Shown: positions 1 through 8,758, numbered from the stretch's first letter. The stretch is 18,588 nucleotides of DNA from SZUA-186 sp041552135 (GCA_041552135.1 JBFELL010000038.1:1-18588), one strand, 5' to 3'. Numbers and translations: made by a program. The notes: generated by a model from the letters alone, not told the origin.

Positions 1-49
1 GCCGCCGGCGCCCGCAGACAACAACATCTCGTCCCGGGGGACACATCCA

Positions 50-1471
50 TTGAAGCGCCTGACACAATCATGGCTCGACCAGCAATGCAGCATGATAGGC
101 GGCGTCACACACGCCATCGTGCTCATGCAAGAGCCGGATGGCCACGACTTCTTGCCGGTTGCCTGCTGGCCGGCTTCCGGCAATACCCCGCCTGCCTTGC
201 TGGCCACGGCAAGGGACGCCATTAGCAGGCAGCAGGAGATCGTTTGCCGGCGTGACGCCAGCCCGCTGCTGACGGCAGAATCCGGCAAGGTGATTGCCTG
301 CCCCGTCATGACCGGCAGCCGGATGACCGGCGTGGTCGCCATGGCCCTCGGACAGCACGGCGAGCCAGACCGGCAAGCCGCTCTCGAGCAGCTGCGCTGC
401 GGCTGCACCTGGCTGACGATGCTGGTTCGCCGTGAAAGCGAGTCCGGCAAACACTACCTGGCCACCATGCTGGAAATGGCCGCCATGTTCCTGGAACACA
501 GGCAGCCGGCGGCAGACGATGCTGCCGACCCCGTCATCACGCATCTTATCGATGCACTGAACGAACGCCTCGGGACGGATGCCAGCACGCTGCTGCAGCA
601 GATCCATGCAACGGTGCACCATGCCCGGGGTCTCGAGTCCCTGTCCATCGGGCCAGCCACGCAAAGCGAAGCACTGGCCCGGGACCTTCCCGGCGCCCTG
701 GAAGAAGATCAGCTTGTACTGCACTACCAGCCCAAGGTCGACCTGAAAACAGGACGGCTTACCTCCATGGAGGCACTGCTGCGATGGGAACATCCCACGT
801 CCGGACTGTTGCCGCCTGGCAGCTTTCTGCCGTTAGCCGGCCAGTCCGGCCTGATGCCGGCCCTCGATGACTGGGTATTGCGCACCGCCTGTCGTCAGCT
901 GCAGGCATGGCATGCCGGCGGGCACAGGCACCTGTCGGTCGCCGTCAACCTGTCTGATGCAGGCTTCATGCAACCCCACCTGGTCAGGAAGCTGATGAAC
1001 GTGACCCGCGAGTGCGGTATTGCGCCTCACAGGCTCGAAATCGAGGTGACCGAATGCACTGTAATGGATAACATCGATAATGCGGCCGTCGTGATACGCA
1101 GCCTGCACGACGCCGGGATCCGTATTGCAGTGGACGACTTCGGCACCGGCTACTCATCGCTCAACTACCTGAATCGCTTCCGCATCAGCACCATCAAGAT
1201 CGACCGCTCGTTTGTCCGCGACATCACCTCGGACGCGGATATCGCCACCATCGTACGCGGCATTATCGCCATGGCACATGCCTCCGGTCTCGAGGTTGTC
1301 GCCGAGGGTGTTGAAACCGAGGCCCAGCTGGCCTTTCTGCGCAAGCTGCTGTGCGACCAGTTCCAGGGCTACCTGTTAAGCAGGCCGCTGGAGCCTGGCG
1401 CCGCCCTGCAGATGCTGGAGATGGAGGCGAGCGCGGGCAGCCTGCTGGACTATGCCGACCGGGTATCCTGA
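50..1471 (+). CDS. GAF-like/EAL-domain c-di-GMP phosphodiesterase (start uncertain, may be 5' partial)
   Basis: Predicted cyclic di-GMP phosphodiesterase. The C-terminal half (about residues 210-460) is a complete EAL domain. It has the EALLRW motif at 241-246, an Asn in VNLSDAGF, a Glu in EIEVTEC, the DDFGTGYSSL motif with the Asp pair at 362-363, Lys in IKIDRSF, Glu in VVAEGVETE, and the QGYLLSRPL end. All metal- and substrate-binding positions known in the family look intact, so activity is expected. There is no GGDEF domain. The N-terminal 130 residues resemble a divergent GAF sensor (SWLDQQCSMI... and ...AACPVM-like strands); this part is inference. The chosen start is TTG at 50, with GGGGGA eight bases upstream as a ribosome site. 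The frame stays open to the window edge, so the protein could be longer. The next gene converges on it. Confidence 0.85.
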   Translation: MKRLTQSWLDQQCSMIGGVTHAIVLMQEPDGHDFLPVACWPASGNTPPALLATARDAISRQQEIVCRRDASPLLTAESGKVIACPVMTGSRMTGVVAMALGQHGEPDRQAALEQLRCGCTWLTMLVRRESESGKHYLATMLEMAAMFLEHRQPAADDAADPVITHLIDALNERLGTDASTLLQQIHATVHHARGLESLSIGPATQSEALARDLPGALEEDQLVLHYQPKVDLKTGRLTSMEALLRWEHPTSGLLPPGSFLPLAGQSGLMPALDDWVLRTACRQLQAWHAGGHRHLSVAVNLSDAGFMQPHLVRKLMNVTRECGIAPHRLEIEVTECTVMDNIDNAAVVIRSLHDAGIRIAVDDFGTGYSSLNYLNRFRISTIKIDRSFVRDITSDADIATIVRGIIAMAHASGLEVVAEGVETEAQLAFLRKLLCDQFQGYLLSRPLEPGAALQMLEMEASAGSLLDYADRVS

Positions 1472-1517
1472 GCAGGCTACGCTTCGCCCGACCTGCACAG
1501 GATCCACATCGTCAGGC

Positions 1518-1544
1518 AAAAAAAAGGGCTGCAAATGCAGCCCC
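1518..1544 (-). terminator. Rho-independent terminator of the cytochrome c gene
   Basis: Read on the minus strand, a GGGGCTGC/GCAGCCC stem with a four-base ATTT loop is followed by eight T residues (the A run at 1518-1525 on the plus strand). It begins 35 bases after the cytochrome stop codon. On the plus strand no T run follows the hairpin, so it mainly serves the minus-strand gene. Confidence 0.85.
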
Positions 1545-1578
1545 TTCCGATATCGAGTCGATCTCCCCGGGAGCGCCG

Positions 1579-2073
1579 CTACTGGCTTTGTCCCACGATG
1601 TACTCGACAACACCGCGCAGGTCGTCATCCGAGCAGGTCATGCACAGTCCCTTCGGCGGCATGGTGTTCAAACCGTTGATGGCATTGCTGACCAGCGTAT
1701 CCATACCCTTGGCGAGGCGCGGCGCCCAGGCGGCGGCATCACCGGTCCTGGGGGCACCGGCGGCGCCGGTGCTGTGGCAGGCAAGGCAATTGGCCTGGTA
1801 GATCTGCTCAGCCGACATCGGTTCGGCGGCAGGCGCTGCACCGGCCCCTGCGGTCATGGCCGGCGCGGCTGCGGCCCCTGCGGCGTCCGCTTCACCGGCG
1901 ATATTGACCTGGCCAACCGGCTTGATGTTCTTGAGGATGACCTCTTCGGACCGGCCCCCGGAGATCTGGCTGCCCAGCATGCCGGCCAGGAAGTAAAGGA
2001 TAATGGCCAGTACCGCGAGGGCACCGAGAACCGCAACGAACACGGTCGCGAATTGCTTGTCGTTATTACTCAC
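1579..2073 (-). CDS. membrane-anchored cytochrome c5-type monohaem protein
   Basis: Class I c-type cytochrome, 164 residues, probably a periplasmic electron carrier held to the inner membrane. Residues 8-31 form one hydrophobic anchor. Residues about 61-86 are an Ala/Pro/Gly-rich flexible linker. The haem domain follows, with the CLACH haem-binding motif at 96-100 and a probable axial Met at 138 in NTMPPKG. The extra Cys pair at 144 and 147 (CMTC) after the Met is typical of the cytochrome c5 family, where it forms a disulfide. The start is GTG at 2073-2071 with AGGAG six bases upstream. The gene is monocistronic, with its own promoter and terminator. The redox partner cannot be told from the neighbours. 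Confidence 0.92.
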   Translation of the reverse strand: MSNNDKQFATVFVAVLGALAVLAIILYFLAGMLGSQISGGRSEEVILKNIKPVGQVNIAGEADAAGAAAAPAMTAGAGAAPAAEPMSAEQIYQANCLACHSTGAAGAPRTGDAAAWAPRLAKGMDTLVSNAINGLNTMPPKGLCMTCSDDDLRGVVEYIVGQSQ

Positions 2074-2153
2074 TGTCTTCTCCTGATTGGTATTGGAAAC
2101 CGTACTGAGACCACCGGCCGGGAGTCCGGTGAACTGAAAATGAATGCGGCCGG

Positions 2154-2182
2154 ATTATACTGGAATCAGGAAACCCGTGGAA
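2154..2182 (-). promoter_or_regulatory. sigma-70-type promoter of the cytochrome c gene
   Basis: A perfect TATAAT -10 hexamer reads on the minus strand at 2159-2154. The -35 region at 17 bases spacing (2182-2177, TTCCAC) is weak. Transcription would begin near 2147, giving a leader of about 75 bases before the GTG start. The call rests mainly on the -10 match and its position. Confidence 0.45.
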
Positions 2183-2324
2183 TTGACAGGAAATTCCCTG
2201 AAATCAGGCACATCGGCCATAGACCCGTCGCGGACGAGGCGGTATGCTTTGCGACCTTGGTATAGCATGACGTAACCTGCTGGGGCAGGTCTTCACAGTG
2301 CGTCATTAATGCAATCAATGACTT

Positions 2325-2401
2325 GCGCCCGTAGCTCAGCTGGATAGAGTACTGCCCTCCGAAGGCAGGGGTCAGAGGTTCGAATCCTCTCGGGCGCGCC
2401 A
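2325..2401 (+). tRNA. tRNA-Arg (anticodon CCG)
   Basis: A 77-base cloverleaf. The acceptor stem pairs GCGCCCG with CGGGCGC, the discriminator is G and CCA is encoded at 2399-2401. The D arm is GCTCAGCTGGATAGAGT. The anticodon stem CTGCC/GGCAG encloses the loop CTCCGAA, which gives anticodon CCG and decodes the Arg codon CGG. The T arm contains GGTTCGAATC. It is a single tRNA, with no second tRNA nearby. Confidence 0.97.
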
Positions 2402-3006
2402 TTCAGTTTATCTCCGACTGATCATCAGACCCAATGCACACCCCCCCGCCTTGCGATTCACATGGCAGGGTTCCAACGGGGATTCCATTCAACTCACTTG
2501 GCACACCCGGTTTACGCTCTCCTTCCGGGCACACTGTGTGGTGCTGACAGCGGCTGCAGTTAGTGCAGTTCCCCTCTCAGTGCCCCACCTCATGACAGGC
2601 ATCCAGCGCGTCCAGCGCATCGGTTCTCGACAATCTGCCGGACTCTATCCGCTGCATGATCGACAGGGTGCACGCATCCCTGGCGGTCATCAGCCCGACA
2701 AATCGCTGCACCCGGTGCCATGTCCCGGGTGACATACCCGGCAGGAGTTGTTTGAGTAGCTGTTCGGATTCATCTCACAGTGACGCCGGCTGACACCGAA
2801 CCTTACCCGGGTCCACCCACCCCGACCCGTATCACCTGCCAGCTTGCAGTGACTGGGCGCGGCATTCAGCAAAAACCCGTAAAACCACACCAACACAGCG
2901 TGCAGGCCTATGTCCGGTTGAGGCGAGGCTGTGCCGGTCACGGCAGCCGTTCTGCTTCGATTTCGCAGATTTCCCATCCGGGTGGCCCTCCTGCGAGAAT
3001 AGCGGC
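2402..3006. other. intergenic stretch with no convincing long gene
   Basis: Between tRNA-Arg and the ABC ATPase gene no frame gives a recognisable protein of normal length. The longer open frames are rich in Pro, Arg, Ser and His and look like GC-rich chance frames. The only protein-like stretch is the 52-codon minus-strand frame at 2577-2735, listed separately. No integrase gene, transposase gene or attachment repeat was seen next to the tRNA. The promoter of the ABC operon should lie in the 3' part but was not identified. Confidence 0.5.
2577..2735 (-). CDS. possible small protein or gene remnant, 52 codons
   Basis: A short reading frame of unknown function whose composition looks protein-like (…VQRFVGLMTARDA…, …IESGRLSRTDALDALDA…). 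It is probably helical, with mostly G/C third positions like its neighbours. It ends in TGA at 2577-2579. The first ATG is at 2735-2733, without a good ribosome site. The frame stays open for 13 more codons (DESEQLLKQLLPG) before a TGA, with no normal start codon in the extension. This would fit a 5'-truncated remnant as well as a small gene. No family is recognised. A chance frame cannot be excluded. Confidence 0.3.
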   Translation of the reverse strand: MSPGTWHRVQRFVGLMTARDACTLSIMQRIESGRLSRTDALDALDACHEVGH

Positions 3007-3741
<735 letters not shown>

Positions 3742-3747
3742 TCGCCC

Positions 3748-6111
3748 GTGAAGGTACTCAACCGCAAGCTGCTGCGCGACCTCTGGCGGCTGCGCGGCCA
3801 GGTGCTGGCCATCGCCATGGTCGTCGCCAGCGGCGTCGCGGTACTGGTCATGTCACTGGCGACCCTGAGTTCACTGCAGGAGACCGCCGTTACCTACTAC
3901 GAGCGCCACCGGTTTGCCGATGTCTTCGCCCGCGTCACGCGCGCCCCGGAACAACTCGCGGCACGGATTGCCGGTATCCCCGGCGTGCAGCATGCCGAAA
4001 CGCGCATCAGCAAGCTGGCGACGCTGGACATCGCCGGCTTCGAGGAACCGGTGATCGGACAGCTGGTGTCGATCCCGGAACATGGCGAGTCCGTACTCAA
4101 CCGCCTTGCCCTGCTGGCCGGCCGCCGCGTGCAACCGGACCACCCCGACGAGGTGGTACTGAGCGAACCGTTTGCCGAGGCACACGCACTGACCACCGGC
4201 AGCCGGCTGCATGCCATCATCAACGGCAAGCGCCGCGCGCTGCACGTCGTCGGCATCGCCCTGTCACCGGAATATGTCTATGCCATCGGGCCCGGCGCGC
4301 TGATGCCCGACAATCAGCGCTTCGGGGTACTGTGGATGGGACGCAAGGCACTGGCCGCGGCCTACGACCTGGACGGGGCATTCAACGACATCGCGCTGTC
4401 ACTGCTGCACGGCACGCAGCCGGCGTCCGTCATCCAGCCGCTGGACCAGCTGCTGGGCCGCTATGGCGGCATCGGTGCCATTGCCCGCGCCGACCAGTTG
4501 TCGAACTGGTTCCTGATGAACGAGATCGACCAGCTGGGTACGATGGCACGCATCCTGCCGACCATTTTTCTGGTGGTCGCCGCCTTCCTCACCAACATGG
4601 TGCTGGCGCGCATCATTGCGACAGAGCGCAGCGAGATCGGCCTGATGAAGGCCTTCGGTTACCGCAACACGGAGATCGGCTGGCACTATGCCAGGATGGT
4701 AATCGCCATCACCGCGGTCGGTATCGTCCTCGGCTGGGTGATCGGCGCCGTGTTCGGCAAGGTCAGCACCGAACTGTATGCCGAGTTCTACCGCTTTCCG
4801 CTGCTGATATTCGAGCCGAAGCCCTCCAGCTTCGCTGCCGGCGCCCTGGTCAGCCTCGGCGCGGCGCTGACCGGAACGCTCGGCTCCATGCACCGGGCTG
4901 CGGCCCTGCCGCCGGCAGAGGCCATGCGGCCGCCTTCCCCGCCCCTGTATCGACGTACGCGCCTGTCCACCTCACGCTTGGCGGCATGGCTCGACCAGCC
5001 GACCCGCATCATCCTGCGCCAGATCGTACGCTGGCCGGGGCGCGCGCTGCTGACCAGTGCCGGTATCGGTCTGTCGGTGGGTGTGCTGATCATGGCACTG
5101 CAGTGGATCGACTCCATCAATCACATCGTGCAGGTCTACTTCTACGACACCCAGCGTCAGGACATGATGGTCGGACTGGTGGAGCCGCAGTCGGCCACCG
5201 CAGCCTATGAATTCGCCCACCTCCCTGGCGTGCTGGCCGTCGAACCCATGCGCATCGTCAGCGCCTACCTGCGCCACGGCAACCGCAGCCATCGCGGCGC
5301 CCTGACCGGGGTGCCGCCTGGCGCGCAGCTGCAGCGGGTCTACGATGCCAGCGGCCACGTGGTGCCGTTGCCGCCCGGCGGCGTGGTGCTGGGCACCAAG
5401 CTGGCGGAAAAACTCGGGGTGACCGCCGGCGACACCCTGCAGGTCGATGTGCTGGAGGGGCGGCGCCCGCATCTGCAGGTGCCGGTGACCGGCGTGTTCG
5501 AGACCTATATCGGTGTGCCCGCCTTCATCGACATCACCACGCTGAACCGGTTGCTGAAGGAACGCCCATCGCTCGAATACGCCAACCTGCTGGTGGACGA
5601 GGCGGCCCGGCCGGCGCTTTACGCCCGACTCAAGGCATTGCCGGAGATCTCGGCCGTCATGTTGCGCGAAGCGGCAGTGCGCACCTTCCACGAGACCCTG
5701 GCGGAGACACTGCTGATCTACATTTCCTTCTTCGCCATGTTCGCCTGTGCGCTCGGCTTCGGTGTGGTCTACAACAGCACACGCATCGCCCTCTCGGAGC
5801 GCGGCCGGGAAATGGCCACGCTGCGCGTACTCGGTTTCAGCCGGACCGAAATCTCGTATATCCTGCTGGGTGAGGTGGCGTTGCTGATCTTCGTTGGCCT
5901 GCCGCTGGGCTGTCTCGCCGGACAGGGGCTCGCCTGGCTGATGACCTCGGCCTTCGAGACCGAGCTCTTCCGGGTACCACTGGTCATCGAGCTGTCAACC
6001 TATGGCACGGCGGTGCTGGTCGCACTGCTGGCCACCGCCGCCTCTGCCGCCCTGGTGCGGCGGCGCCTCGACCGGCTGGACCTGATCGCGGTGCTGAAAA
6101 CGCGGGAGTGA
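3748..6111 (+). CDS. ABC exporter permease, duplicated FtsX domains
   Basis: Inner-membrane permease of 787 residues, partner of the upstream ATPase. It has two FtsX-like units, each with a periplasmic domain between helices. A first helix lies at about 16-40. A three-helix cluster at about 268-385 includes the motif ATERSEIGLMKAFGY, the usual coupling loop of the family. The second unit starts with a helix at about 430-450 and ends with three helices at about 650-780, including the matching loop ALSERGREMATLRVLGFS. The start is GTG at 3748. The length fits the large double-unit permeases of the MacB superfamily rather than single-unit LolC/E or MacB, which are about 400-650 residues. The stop overlaps the adaptor start by four bases (GTGA), indicating translational coupling. 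Confidence 0.92.
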   Translation: MKVLNRKLLRDLWRLRGQVLAIAMVVASGVAVLVMSLATLSSLQETAVTYYERHRFADVFARVTRAPEQLAARIAGIPGVQHAETRISKLATLDIAGFEEPVIGQLVSIPEHGESVLNRLALLAGRRVQPDHPDEVVLSEPFAEAHALTTGSRLHAIINGKRRALHVVGIALSPEYVYAIGPGALMPDNQRFGVLWMGRKALAAAYDLDGAFNDIALSLLHGTQPASVIQPLDQLLGRYGGIGAIARADQLSNWFLMNEIDQLGTMARILPTIFLVVAAFLTNMVLARIIATERSEIGLMKAFGYRNTEIGWHYARMVIAITAVGIVLGWVIGAVFGKVSTELYAEFYRFPLLIFEPKPSSFAAGALVSLGAALTGTLGSMHRAAALPPAEAMRPPSPPLYRRTRLSTSRLAAWLDQPTRIILRQIVRWPGRALLTSAGIGLSVGVLIMALQWIDSINHIVQVYFYDTQRQDMMVGLVEPQSATAAYEFAHLPGVLAVEPMRIVSAYLRHGNRSHRGALTGVPPGAQLQRVYDASGHVVPLPPGGVVLGTKLAEKLGVTAGDTLQVDVLEGRRPHLQVPVTGVFETYIGVPAFIDITTLNRLLKERPSLEYANLLVDEAARPALYARLKALPEISAVMLREAAVRTFHETLAETLLIYISFFAMFACALGFGVVYNSTRIALSERGREMATLRVLGFSRTEISYILLGEVALLIFVGLPLGCLAGQGLAWLMTSAFETELFRVPLVIELSTYGTAVLVALLATAASAALVRRRLDRLDLIAVLKTRE

Positions 6112-7325
6112 ACACAGTGACTGTCACAACACGAAGGATGACGCTTTGGGGGACGCTCGGCCTTCTGCTGCTGGCCGCGCTGGTGTACACCTTCATGCCC
6201 CGGCCGGTATCCGTCGACCTGGTCGAGGCGGCGCACGGGCCGCTGCTCATCACCATCGACGAAGAGGGTGAAACACGGGTCAGGGACATCTACGTGCTGT
6301 CGGCGCCGGTGGCCGGGCGGGCGCTGCGCATCGATGCCGAGGTCGGCGACCGTGTCGTGGCCGGCAAGACCGTGGTCGCCGAGATCGAGCCGATCGACCC
6401 GGCCTTCCTCGATCCGCGCAGCGAGGCGCAGGCCAGGGCAGACATCAATGCCGCCGAGTCGGCCAGGGAACTGGCGCTTGCGCAGCTCGACAGCGCCAGG
6501 GCAGAGCTGGAGTTCGCCGAGTCCGAACTGCAGCGCGCCCGCCAGCTGGTCAGCGACAAGCTGATCTCCGAACACGCCCTCGACGAGGCCGAGCGCGGCT
6601 ACAAGACCCGCAAGGCCGAGCTGGCCACGGCCCGTGCCGCCCTGCAGATGAGCAGCTTCGAACTGGAACGCGCCCGTGCACAGCTGGTCTCGCCCGTAAC
6701 AACGCACGAGCGGCCCGAGCGCTGCGATTGCATCCCGCTGCGGGCGCCCGTCAACGGCCGCATCCTGCGCGTGCTCCACGAAAGCGAGGGGGTGGTGGCC
6801 GCCGGTGAGCCGCTGGTGGAGATCGGCAATCCCGAAGATCTCGAAATCGTCACCGACCTGCTGTCCACGGATGCCGTCAGGGCCGCCGCCGGCCAGCGTG
6901 TCATTATCCGGCAATGGGGCGGCGAGCAGACACTCGAGGGCCGGGTCCGGCGCATTGAACCGTTCGGTTTTACCAAGGTGTCGGCGCTCGGTATCGAGGA
7001 ACAGCGCGTCAATGTCATCATCGACATCACCAGCCCGCCGCAGGCATGGACGCGCCTCGGACACGGTTACCAGCTCGAAACCCGCATCGTACTGAGCGAG
7101 CAAGCGGACGCGCTGAAACTGCCGCTGACCGCCCTGTTTCGTGACGGGCCTCGCTGGGCGGTCTATGTCGAGGAAGCCGGCCGGGCGCAGCTGCGCCACG
7201 TCGAGGTCGGCGAAGGCAGTCAACTCGAGGCCGGTATCCTGCAGGGTCTGAAGGCCGGCGAGCGCGTCATCGAGCATCCGGGCAACCGCATTGCCGACGG
7301 CGTGCGAATCACGGCGCGCCGCTAG
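6108..7325 (+). CDS. HlyD-family periplasmic adaptor (membrane fusion protein)
   Basis: Periplasmic adaptor of 405 residues for the ABC exporter encoded just upstream. Residues about 11-30 are the single membrane anchor. A first lipoyl half (VLSAPVAGRALRIDAEVGDRVVAG) precedes a long helical hairpin at about 105-195, rich in Ala, Glu, Arg and Leu (coiled coil). The second lipoyl half is LRAPVNGRILRVLHESEGVV. Beta-barrel and membrane-proximal domains follow. No TolC-like outer membrane gene is nearby, so a shared outer membrane channel would be needed if the substrate leaves the cell. The start is GTG at 6108, overlapping the permease stop. A GTG nine bases downstream is an alternative. Confidence 0.9.
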   Translation: MNTVTVTTRRMTLWGTLGLLLLAALVYTFMPRPVSVDLVEAAHGPLLITIDEEGETRVRDIYVLSAPVAGRALRIDAEVGDRVVAGKTVVAEIEPIDPAFLDPRSEAQARADINAAESARELALAQLDSARAELEFAESELQRARQLVSDKLISEHALDEAERGYKTRKAELATARAALQMSSFELERARAQLVSPVTTHERPERCDCIPLRAPVNGRILRVLHESEGVVAAGEPLVEIGNPEDLEIVTDLLSTDAVRAAAGQRVIIRQWGGEQTLEGRVRRIEPFGFTKVSALGIEEQRVNVIIDITSPPQAWTRLGHGYQLETRIVLSEQADALKLPLTALFRDGPRWAVYVEEAGRAQLRHVEVGEGSQLEAGILQGLKAGERVIEHPGNRIADGVRITARR

Positions 7326-7411
7326 GGACCGGCCCGCCAGGGCTACGCACGCCGAGCGCGGCATTGTCAGTGTTTTCATCGAATAGACGCCGGCCGGGCA
7401 GCGCCTGAGCC

Positions 7412-8116
7412 ATGCAGTCCAGCACGACATACCGTCATTTCATCCAGGTTGCCGGTGTCATCGACCGCGAGGAAGCACAGCTGCTGATGGACTGCGGCGT
7501 CGGCTACCTGGGGTTCCCGCTGCGACTGCCCGTCAACCGGGAGGACCTGAGCGAGGCGGAAGCGGCCGCTATCATCCGCTCGCTCCGGCCGCCCCATTAC
7601 GGTATCGCCATTACCTACCAGGATGATGCGCAGGATATCGCGATGTTCATGGACTACCTGGGCGCGGGTATCGTGCAGCTGCACGGCGATATTCATTACG
7701 ACCAGCTCGCCAGGCTGAAGTCACTGCGGCCGGGCTTGCAGGTCATCAAAAGCCTCGTCGTTGGCCGGCACGGACCTGCTGCACTTGCTGCGATGGTCCA
7801 CGATCTCAGCCCGGTGGTCGATGCCTTCATCACCGATACCTTCGATCCCGGGACCGGCGCCAGCGGCGCCACCGGCAGGACACACGACTGGCGGGTGAGC
7901 CGTGATCTGGCAGCGCTGTCGCCACGGCCGGTGATCCTTGCCGGCGGCCTGGACACGGACAACGTGCATGAGGCAATACTCGCGGTCAGGCCGGCCGGCG
8001 TCGATACCCACACCGGCGTCGAGGATGCCTCGGGTCGCAAGGACCGGCGCAAGGTGATGCAGTTCGTTGCGCAGGCCAGGGCCGCGTTTGCCGCCGTGGA
8101 CAGCCGCCGGGCGTAA
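7412..8116 (+). CDS. TrpF-like (phosphoribosylanthranilate isomerase fold) protein lacking the catalytic Cys
   Basis: A (beta/alpha)8-barrel protein of 234 residues with clear TrpF hallmarks: GIVQLHGD, ITDTFDPGTGASGATGRTHDW, RPVILAGGLDTDNVHEAI and GVDTHTGVEDASGRKD. In true TrpF the first strand carries KICG, whose Cys is the general base. Here the equivalent is QVAG, with Ala14 at the Cys position and Gln12 at the Lys position. The Asp that acts as general acid is kept (Asp142). It is also about 25 residues longer than usual, and no other trp gene is nearby. It is therefore probably not the housekeeping TrpF but a paralogue with another reaction or a binding role. It sits 86 bases after the ABC adaptor gene and 87 before a pilin gene. 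No strong ribosome site is visible before the ATG. Confidence 0.75.
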   Translation: MQSSTTYRHFIQVAGVIDREEAQLLMDCGVGYLGFPLRLPVNREDLSEAEAAAIIRSLRPPHYGIAITYQDDAQDIAMFMDYLGAGIVQLHGDIHYDQLARLKSLRPGLQVIKSLVVGRHGPAALAAMVHDLSPVVDAFITDTFDPGTGASGATGRTHDWRVSRDLAALSPRPVILAGGLDTDNVHEAILAVRPAGVDTHTGVEDASGRKDRRKVMQFVAQARAAFAAVDSRRA

Positions 8117-8154
8117 TGCCCTGTCACCGGCAACAACGCAACGGCATACCATGG

Positions 8155-8169
8155 GCTATCAGCGATAGC
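8155..8169. repeat. perfect inverted repeat upstream of the first pilin promoter
   Basis: GCTATC and GATAGC flank a three-base AGC spacer and directly abut the -35-like element of the first pilin. It could be an operator for a dimeric regulator or a weak hairpin. No T run follows, so a terminator is unlikely. No copy was seen before the second pilin. Confidence 0.4.
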
Positions 8170-8196
8170 TCAAGTCTTCCCATCAACTGCCGCTAA
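8170..8196 (+). promoter_or_regulatory. FliA (sigma-28)-like promoter of pilin gene 1
   Basis: TCAAGTCT (8170-8177), an 11-base spacer and GCCGCTAA (8189-8196) match the sigma-28 consensus TAAAGTTT-N11-GCCGATAA at 6 of 8 and 7 of 8 positions, with exact spacing. The same arrangement precedes the second pilin. The -10 end lies only seven bases before the ATG at 8204, so the transcript would start at or near that ATG. Confidence 0.5.
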
Positions 8197-8203
8197 CGGA
8201 GAG

Positions 8204-8671
8204 ATGCTAGACTGTAACTCTCTGAAAAACAGGGCCATGCAGACCAGAGGCCAGGGCGGTTTCACGCTGATCGAGCTGATGATCATAATCGCGATCATCG
8301 CGATTCTGGTGAGCATGGCCATGGTCTCCTACAAGGACTACCTGGTGCGCTCGAAGATCTCCAGCGGCATTGCACTGGCGGCAAGTTCAAAATCAGCCGT
8401 ATCCGAGTACTACTCGAACACCGGCACAATGCCCGAGGACAACAGCGAGGCCGGCCTGGCCCAGGCAAATACGATCACCAACAAGTACGTCGTATCAGTG
8501 GGCATTGGCACGGTGCCCACGACCGGAACCATCACGATTACCTACAGCATGCCGGAGCTGAACCCGGGTGACTCGATCAAGTTGTCGCCGATCCCGGGCG
8601 CAGGCAGTATCAAGTGGAAGTGCCTGAGTGACACCATGCGGAGCAAGATGCTGCCGTCAATCTGCCGGTAG
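8204..8671 (+). CDS. type IVa pilin, paralogue 1 (PilA-like)
   Basis: Prepilin of the type IV pilus. The prepilin peptidase site is GG|FTLIELM, with Gly before the cut and Glu at mature position 5. A hydrophobic assembly helix follows (IIIAIIAILVSMAMVSYKDYLVRSKISSGIALA). The C-terminal disulfide loop has two Cys with 13 residues between (KWKC…SIC), as in major pilins of Neisseria and Pseudomonas type. The mature size of about 136 residues is normal. From the ATG at 8204 the leader is 19 residues; from the in-frame ATG at 8237 it is 8 (MQTRGQGG), a more usual length. Ribosome sites are poorly placed for both (GGAG two bases before 8204, AGGG two bases before 8237). No assembly genes (pilB, pilC, pilD, pilQ) are in the window. 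Confidence 0.9.
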   Translation: MLDCNSLKNRAMQTRGQGGFTLIELMIIIAIIAILVSMAMVSYKDYLVRSKISSGIALAASSKSAVSEYYSNTGTMPEDNSEAGLAQANTITNKYVVSVGIGTVPTTGTITITYSMPELNPGDSIKLSPIPGAGSIKWKCLSDTMRSKMLPSICR

Positions 8672-8731
8672 TGACTCCCGCCAGCAAGATACCTGAATCT
8701 GGCAGCAAAATCCCGCTGGCACAGAATACAG

Positions 8732-8758
8732 TCAAGCTTGCGATTGTTGCGCCGCTAA
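8732..8758 (+). promoter_or_regulatory. FliA (sigma-28)-like promoter of pilin gene 2
   Basis: TCAAGCTT (8732-8739), an 11-base spacer and GCCGCTAA (8751-8758) repeat the architecture seen before the first pilin. The spacer sequences differ, so selection on the two boxes is suggested. The match to the sigma-28 consensus is 6 of 8 and 7 of 8. The first ATG (8765) is six bases downstream. Confidence 0.5.

Noticed and set aside
2183..2188. Plus-strand TTGACA as a -35 box for the tRNA
   Set aside because: No -10-like hexamer at 16-18 bases downstream, and it is about 140 bases from the tRNA.
2166..2402. Minus-strand frame starting MARPRGFEPLTPAFGG
   Set aside because: This is the antisense translation of the tRNA-Arg gene, a well-known false ORF pattern.
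2690..2977. Minus-strand frame containing CRVCH, which looks like a haem-binding motif
   Set aside because: No signal peptide, no cytochrome-like context and no axial Met; the motif occurs in a Pro/Arg/Ser-rich chance frame and another frame on the same strand looks more protein-like.
6000..7430. Long minus-strand frame of 476 codons over the adaptor gene
   Set aside because: Antisense shadow of the HlyD-type adaptor gene; composition and lack of motifs do not support a gene.
8690..8725. Possible sigma-54 promoter (TGGCAG / TGGCAC) before the second pilin
   Set aside because: No GC dinucleotide at the required ten-base distance after the GG in either case.
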